NCBI RefSeq assembly: GCF_000830005.1
Contig: NZ_CP010407.1
Location: 7,700,001-7,764,000 of the forward strand
Direction: 5' to 3'
Origin: Streptomyces vietnamensis
Lineage (GTDB): Bacteria > Actinomycetota > Actinomycetes > Streptomycetales > Streptomycetaceae
DNA length: 64,000 nt
The position numbers and the translations under genes are program-made. Positions 60,444 to 64,000 of this stretch are shown piece by piece. A model generated the notes under the pieces. The model searched no databases. It saw nothing but the letters and a program-made list of their open reading frames with translations, and was not told the origin of the DNA. Within the stretch, counting starts at the first letter, position 1, and each line of letters begins with the position of its first letter.

Positions 60444-62306
60444 CTACAGTTCCTTCCGGGGCTCGGTGCCGGCGGCGTCCGGGCCGGAGTGGTGCATGGC
60501 GTGGGTGAGCAGACCGATGAAGGCCCGGTTGAGCAGCGCGCTCTCGCTCGCCCGCAGCGGCCGGCGGCTGAGCAGCAGCGCCTGACCGTAGAGGGCCTCG
60601 GCGGTCGTCACGGCGAGCCCGCGCTCGGCGATCGTGATCGCCTGCCGGACCAGCGGGTTGAGGTGGTTCAGGACGAGCTGGGCGCGCGGGGTCTCCTGGC
60701 GCAGCGAGCCGAGGATGTCGGCCCACAGGCCGTCGCTGTCGGCGGCGAGCCCGGACCTGGTCCGCTCGTGGCGCGCCTCCCGGTTGTCCAGGAGCAGCGC
60801 GGGCGCGGTGACGGGCTGGAAGTCGCGCAGGACGACGTCGCAGTCGTGCACCGCGATCGTCTCGCGGGCGATCGCGAGGAAGGCCGCGGCCCGCAGCTCG
60901 GCGGTCGGGTCGACGGCGTCGAGATGGGCGGTGACCGTGGCCGGGTCGAGGTCCGTGACGGCCGTGCCCGGACGGATCTCGGGCAGCCGGTGCACCAGGT
61001 CGCGGTCGTAGGTGTAGCCGCCGTTGACGACGCCCAGACCCGCGGCCGAGGCGATCGGCGCGACCTGACGGAACTCCTCGACGCTGCGCGCGACCAGGAC
61101 CGTCGGATGCGTCCGCACGAACTCCTCCAGGGTCACGTTGCCGTCGGTGGTCTCGAACGGCAGCCACGGCAGCACGATCCGCAGCAGCTCGTCGTCGTAG
61201 CGGGCGAGCGCCTTCACCGCCAGGTGGTGCGTGTCGATGAACCGGTGGAGCAGAGACGGGTCGCTGGCGGCGAGCCCGGTGAGCCAGTCGCGGATCCGGT
61301 CGCCGAGCGCGTCCCGTACGGCGGACAGCGTGCCGTCCTCGTACAGCGCCTCCCGGGACGCCGTCGGGCGCAGAGTGGTCGTGTCGACCACGCACCGGAC
61401 GAAGAACGCCCACTCCGGCAGCAGTTCGGGCGCCTGGTCGGTCAGCAGCATGCCCTTGAGGTGCACCCGGTGCCCCGCCCGCTGCGCCGGGCTGACGGCC
61501 GTCGGCAGCACGTACGCGACACCGCGCAGACCGGCCGCCGGCAGGTCCAGCTCGACGCTGTCGAGCGGCGCGAAGCCGAAGAGGTCCTTGCAGTACGCGG
61601 TGAGGGCCTCGCGGCGCGCCAGCGGGGAACGGTGCTCCCGCTCCCACGGCGGCGCCTCGTTCACCCGGTGGGTCTCGCCCCGGGGGCCGACGACGGTGAC
61701 CTCGTGCCGCAGCAGACCGCCGTAGTGGCGGGCCAGGGACACGACCTGCTCCGGGCTCGTCCACTCGGCGTTGTCCGCGCGCGGGGTGAGCCGGACGGTG
61801 GTGCCCGGCTCGGGCACGGCCGAGGCAGGCAGGGTCCGGATGGTGTAGCGGCCGTCGGAGTGGCCGCGCCACTCGACGGCGGGCGCCGACGGATCGGCCG
61901 CGGACCGGCTCACCACCGTGATCTCGTCGGCCACGACGAAGCAGGCGAGCAGACCGATGCCGAACTGGCCGATGAACTCCCCGCGGGCGGCGTCCAGGCC
62001 CGCCCCGTCCAGGGCACCGTCGGCGGTCCGCTTGGAGCTGCGCCCGATGGTCGCGAGGAACCGGTGCACATCGGCCTCGGTCAGGCCGACGCCGGTGTCC
62101 GTGACGGTGAGGGTCTCACCGGTGCGGACCGTGATGGTGCCGGGCGCGCCGGGCGTGAGCGCCTGCCGGGCGGTGATGGCGTCCACGGCGTTCTGCAACA
62201 GCTCGCGCAGGTAGACGCGGGGGCTGGAGTACAGGTGGTGGGAGAGCAGGTCGACCAGGCCGCGCAGGTCGACCTGGAACGTGTGGGCGGACTCGGAAGG
62301 GTGCAC
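60444..62306 (-). CDS. HSP90 family protein
   Basis: An HSP90-type ATPase of 620 residues. The GHKL nucleotide site is visible: YLRELLQNAVDAI, TVTDTGVGLTEADVHRFL and GEFIGQFGIGLLACFVVAD. The middle domain (LRGVAYVLPTAV, HLKGMLLTDQAPELLPEWAFFVRCVVDT) carries the client-facing surface. The C-terminus is short and lacks MEEVD. GTG 62306 is the most likely start, although no good ribosome-binding site is seen. It differs from housekeeping HtpG and is a variant typical of actinobacteria. Confidence 0.88.
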   Translation of the reverse strand: MHPSESAHTFQVDLRGLVDLLSHHLYSSPRVYLRELLQNAVDAITARQALTPGAPGTITVRTGETLTVTDTGVGLTEADVHRFLATIGRSSKRTADGALDGAGLDAARGEFIGQFGIGLLACFVVADEITVVSRSAADPSAPAVEWRGHSDGRYTIRTLPASAVPEPGTTVRLTPRADNAEWTSPEQVVSLARHYGGLLRHEVTVVGPRGETHRVNEAPPWEREHRSPLARREALTAYCKDLFGFAPLDSVELDLPAAGLRGVAYVLPTAVSPAQRAGHRVHLKGMLLTDQAPELLPEWAFFVRCVVDTTTLRPTASREALYEDGTLSAVRDALGDRIRDWLTGLAASDPSLLHRFIDTHHLAVKALARYDDELLRIVLPWLPFETTDGNVTLEEFVRTHPTVLVARSVEEFRQVAPIASAAGLGVVNGGYTYDRDLVHRLPEIRPGTAVTDLDPATVTAHLDAVDPTAELRAAAFLAIARETIAVHDCDVVLRDFQPVTAPALLLDNREARHERTRSGLAADSDGLWADILGSLRQETPRAQLVLNHLNPLVRQAITIAERGLAVTTAEALYGQALLLSRRPLRASESALLNRAFIGLLTHAMHHSGPDAAGTEPRKEL

Positions 62307-62390
62307 CTGAGGGAAGCTTTCGGTGGGTGCGCCCGGGCCGGGAAGGGCACGGGCGGGAAGCGGAAGGAAGCGGTACGAGGGGGGCCGGCG

Positions 62391-62489
62391 GTCCCGGGAC
62401 CGGACGGGTGTCGGCGGTCCAGGGACCGGACGGGTGCCGGCGGTCTCGGGACCGGACGGGTGTCGGCGGTCTCGGGGCCGGAGGGCCTG
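62391..62489 (-). repeat. 26-bp tandem repeats before the HSP90-family gene
   Basis: Units beginning GTCCCGGGACCGGACGGG start at 62391, 62417 and 62443, with a partial copy from 62469. The 26-bp period breaks reading frames, so the array is not coding. It occupies the 220-base gap before the HSP90-family gene and may affect its expression. Confidence 0.85.
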
Positions 62490-62526
62490 TCCGGCGCGCG
62501 GGCGGGCGGTGGCGGAGCGTTCCGGC

Positions 62527-63504
62527 TCAGCGACCGGCCGCCGCACGCTGCTTGCGGTAGGCCGCGGCGGGGTCGGAGCCGTCCAGGTAGTACCAGGGGA
62601 ACTTGGTGACACGCCCCTCGGTGGCCCGGAAGCACTCCCGGGCGGAGTCCCGCTCCCCGGCCAGCGAGAAGGCCAGCGCGAAGGTGTTGAGGACCTGGAG
62701 CCAGGCGCCCCGCCGGACGAAGTCCGGGTGCCGGTAGGAGTGGTCGGCGGCCTCCCGCAGGGAGTTCGTCACCTCGGCCAGACGCATGTACGCGGCGTCC
62801 GCGCCCGGGTCGAGGGAGAGCCACTCCTCGATGTGCGCGATGGCGACGAGCTGGCCGAGCAGCGTGCCTCCCGGGGCGCCGAACGCGGACGCGCGCGCGA
62901 AGGCGTGCATCTCCTCATGGGAACCGCCCCATTTGTCGCAGACCTGCTGCAACTGCTGCTGGTGCGCCTCCAGGTGCTGCGGATCGCGCCGCACGGTCGC
63001 CTCGAAGCGGCGCCGCGCGACGACCTGGCCGACCTCCAGGCCGCGCCCGGTGGTCTGGAGGCAGTACCAGGGCGAGCTCCACAGGGGTTCGCGCTCGGCC
63101 GCCTCGTACAGCCACTTCTCGGCCGTGCGCAGCCGCGAGTGGAACAGCTCGAACTGCGCGCGCGTGACGTCCTTGGCGCGGGCGCCGGTCCGCGCCTCCC
63201 ACCCCCAGCTCAGGTGGCGGATTCCGGCCACGAGCCGGGGCAGCGCCGCGTCCGGTTCCGCTTCGAGGACCCCGGTGATCCACCGCTCCACCCCCGCGGT
63301 GTCACCGACGGCCCACAGGAGCTCCGTGAGGCCCTCGCTCTCGGGGCGTGCCTCGAGCACCTCCCGGACCGTGTTCCAGTCCGCCGCCGCCGCGGCCTCC
63401 CGGACGCGGCCGACGTCCGGATCCCCGGAGTCCACATCCAGCCGCGCCACGGGCCGGCCCGCCCATTTCCCCAGCGTGAGCCCCCATTCACGGAAGCCAG
63501 CCAT
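62527..63504 (-). CDS. Hypothetical helical protein (TPR-like)
   Basis: A cytosolic protein of 325 residues, not assigned to a named family. It has helical repeat character (DWNTVREVLEARPE, RTAEKWLYEAAEREP, QHLEAHQQQLQQVCDKWGG) and several aromatic-rich turns such as FPWYYLDGSDPAAAYRKQ. The first residues (MAGFREWGLTL) are conserved-looking. It is upstream of the HSP90-family and TPR genes on the same strand, so a shared function is possible. ATG 63504 has GGTGGGG before it. Confidence 0.7.
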   Translation of the reverse strand: MAGFREWGLTLGKWAGRPVARLDVDSGDPDVGRVREAAAAADWNTVREVLEARPESEGLTELLWAVGDTAGVERWITGVLEAEPDAALPRLVAGIRHLSWGWEARTGARAKDVTRAQFELFHSRLRTAEKWLYEAAEREPLWSSPWYCLQTTGRGLEVGQVVARRRFEATVRRDPQHLEAHQQQLQQVCDKWGGSHEEMHAFARASAFGAPGGTLLGQLVAIAHIEEWLSLDPGADAAYMRLAEVTNSLREAADHSYRHPDFVRRGAWLQVLNTFALAFSLAGERDSARECFRATEGRVTKFPWYYLDGSDPAAAYRKQRAAAGR

Positions 63505-63604
63505 GTCCCCACCCCTTGCTGTGTGCGAACGGGGCGGCCAGTGATCACCCGCCCCGTGGACGTAGTGACTATCACGCGCGACCGACAATCGCACAGCTGT
63601 TTCC

Positions 63605-64000
63605 CTACGGTGCCCTGCGCAGCGCGCGGACGGCCGGGACGGAGAGCATGACGGCGATCAGCACGAGGCCGACGGCGGAGGAGAAGAGCAGGACGCGGTC
63701 GGCGCCCACGCCGTCGGCGGCCGGGCCGGACAGGGCACGGCCCAGCGGGATGACCATGATCGATCCGGCGACGTCGTAGGCGGAGACGCGGCTCAGGACG
63801 GCCAGGGGGATGTGCGACTGCACGCTCGTCGCCCACATGACGCCCCAGAACGCGAACCCGCAGCCCGCCACGACACCGGTGAGCACGGTGACGGTGAACG
63901 ACCAGCCGAGGGCGGGCGCCAGGGGGTTGAGCGAGAAGAAGAACATGGCGCACGCGCCCGCGACGAGCGGGCGGCGCGGCCGGACCCGCATCCCGAGCAG
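63605..64000 (-). CDS. MFS transporter, C-terminal part
   Basis: The frame continues past the window end and stops at 63605. The 131 residues seen include four membrane helices (ACAMFFFSLNPL, VTVLTGVVAGCGFAFWGVMW, VLLFSSAVGLVLIAVML) and the text RVSAYDVAGSIMVIPLGRALSGPAAD, typical of the second half of bacterial efflux MFS proteins. The substrate cannot be said. Confidence 0.75.
   Translation of the reverse strand: MLGMRVRPRRPLVAGACAMFFFSLNPLAPALGWSFTVTVLTGVVAGCGFAFWGVMWATSVQSHIPLAVLSRVSAYDVAGSIMVIPLGRALSGPAADGVGADRVLLFSSAVGLVLIAVMLSVPAVRALRRAP

Overview
The window is very GC-rich, GC-biased at third codon positions, and packed with GTG starts, 4-nt start/stop overlaps, leaderless promoters and actinobacterial gene families (PucR, PntA/PntB, HicB-like RHH with DUF4097 and a Drr-type ABC pair, FurA/KatG). 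This fits a Streptomyces or close relative, probably chromosomal. I see no rRNA, tRNA, CRISPR array or insertion sequence. Annotated genes account for nearly all of the sequence; many long open frames on opposite strands are codon-bias shadows and are left out.

Layout. (1) 0.2-6.2 kb: a TetR gene with an apparent one-base frame break, then a tightly overlapped acyl-CoA operon (thiolase, SDR, HAD hydrolase, a 31-codon MaoC-dehydratase relic, ACAD10-like phosphotransferase, acyl-CoA dehydrogenase) behind a TAAGC-N4-GCTTA operator. (2) 6.5-9.5 kb: membrane NAD(P) transhydrogenase pntA-pntB. (3) 9.8-17.3 kb: a molybdenum block with a Mop/TOBE protein, an orphan ModA, a molybdenum hydroxylase of xanthine dehydrogenase type (fused FeS-Moco chain plus FAD chain), a divergent PucR regulator, and two HTH-TOBE regulators, one with a large internal deletion. 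(4) 17.6-27.3 kb: an oligopeptide-type ABC importer and an amidohydrolase, divergent from a second amidohydrolase and a GntR regulator, with two GTATAC sites between them.

(5) 27.2-43.9 kb is the most interesting part. It holds three agmatine-deiminase-family proteins (two with Tat signals, one cytosolic), a UreAB fusion and a divergent UreC without urease accessory genes, a complete five-gene peptide/nickel-type ABC importer, an NCS1 permease, two paralogous TetR regulators and two overlapping AlkB-like 2-oxoglutarate/Fe(II) oxygenases. Six copies of an 18-bp palindrome close to TGACTGAAATTTCAGTCA lie in its control regions, four of them with an embedded TTGACT -35 element, so the block looks like one local TetR regulon. 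My inference is a guanidino/ureido nitrogen pathway: agmatine or a related guanidine is deiminated outside and inside the cell, the ureido product is imported, and the urease homologue may hydrolyse it.

(6) 44.0-49.1 kb: a small HTH-like protein under a double operator, an SRAP protein, and an RHH regulator, DUF4097 protein and ABC-2 exporter operon preceded by a cluster of TGGCGCCA sites. (7) 49.1-57.4 kb: a large secreted alpha/beta-hydrolase, KatG, a divergent FurA, Tpx (a peroxide-defence group), an AraC regulator and a TauE-type permease. (8) 57.4-64.0 kb: a 997-residue TPR-like protein, an HSP90-family protein two bases upstream of it, a hypothetical protein and a truncated MFS transporter.
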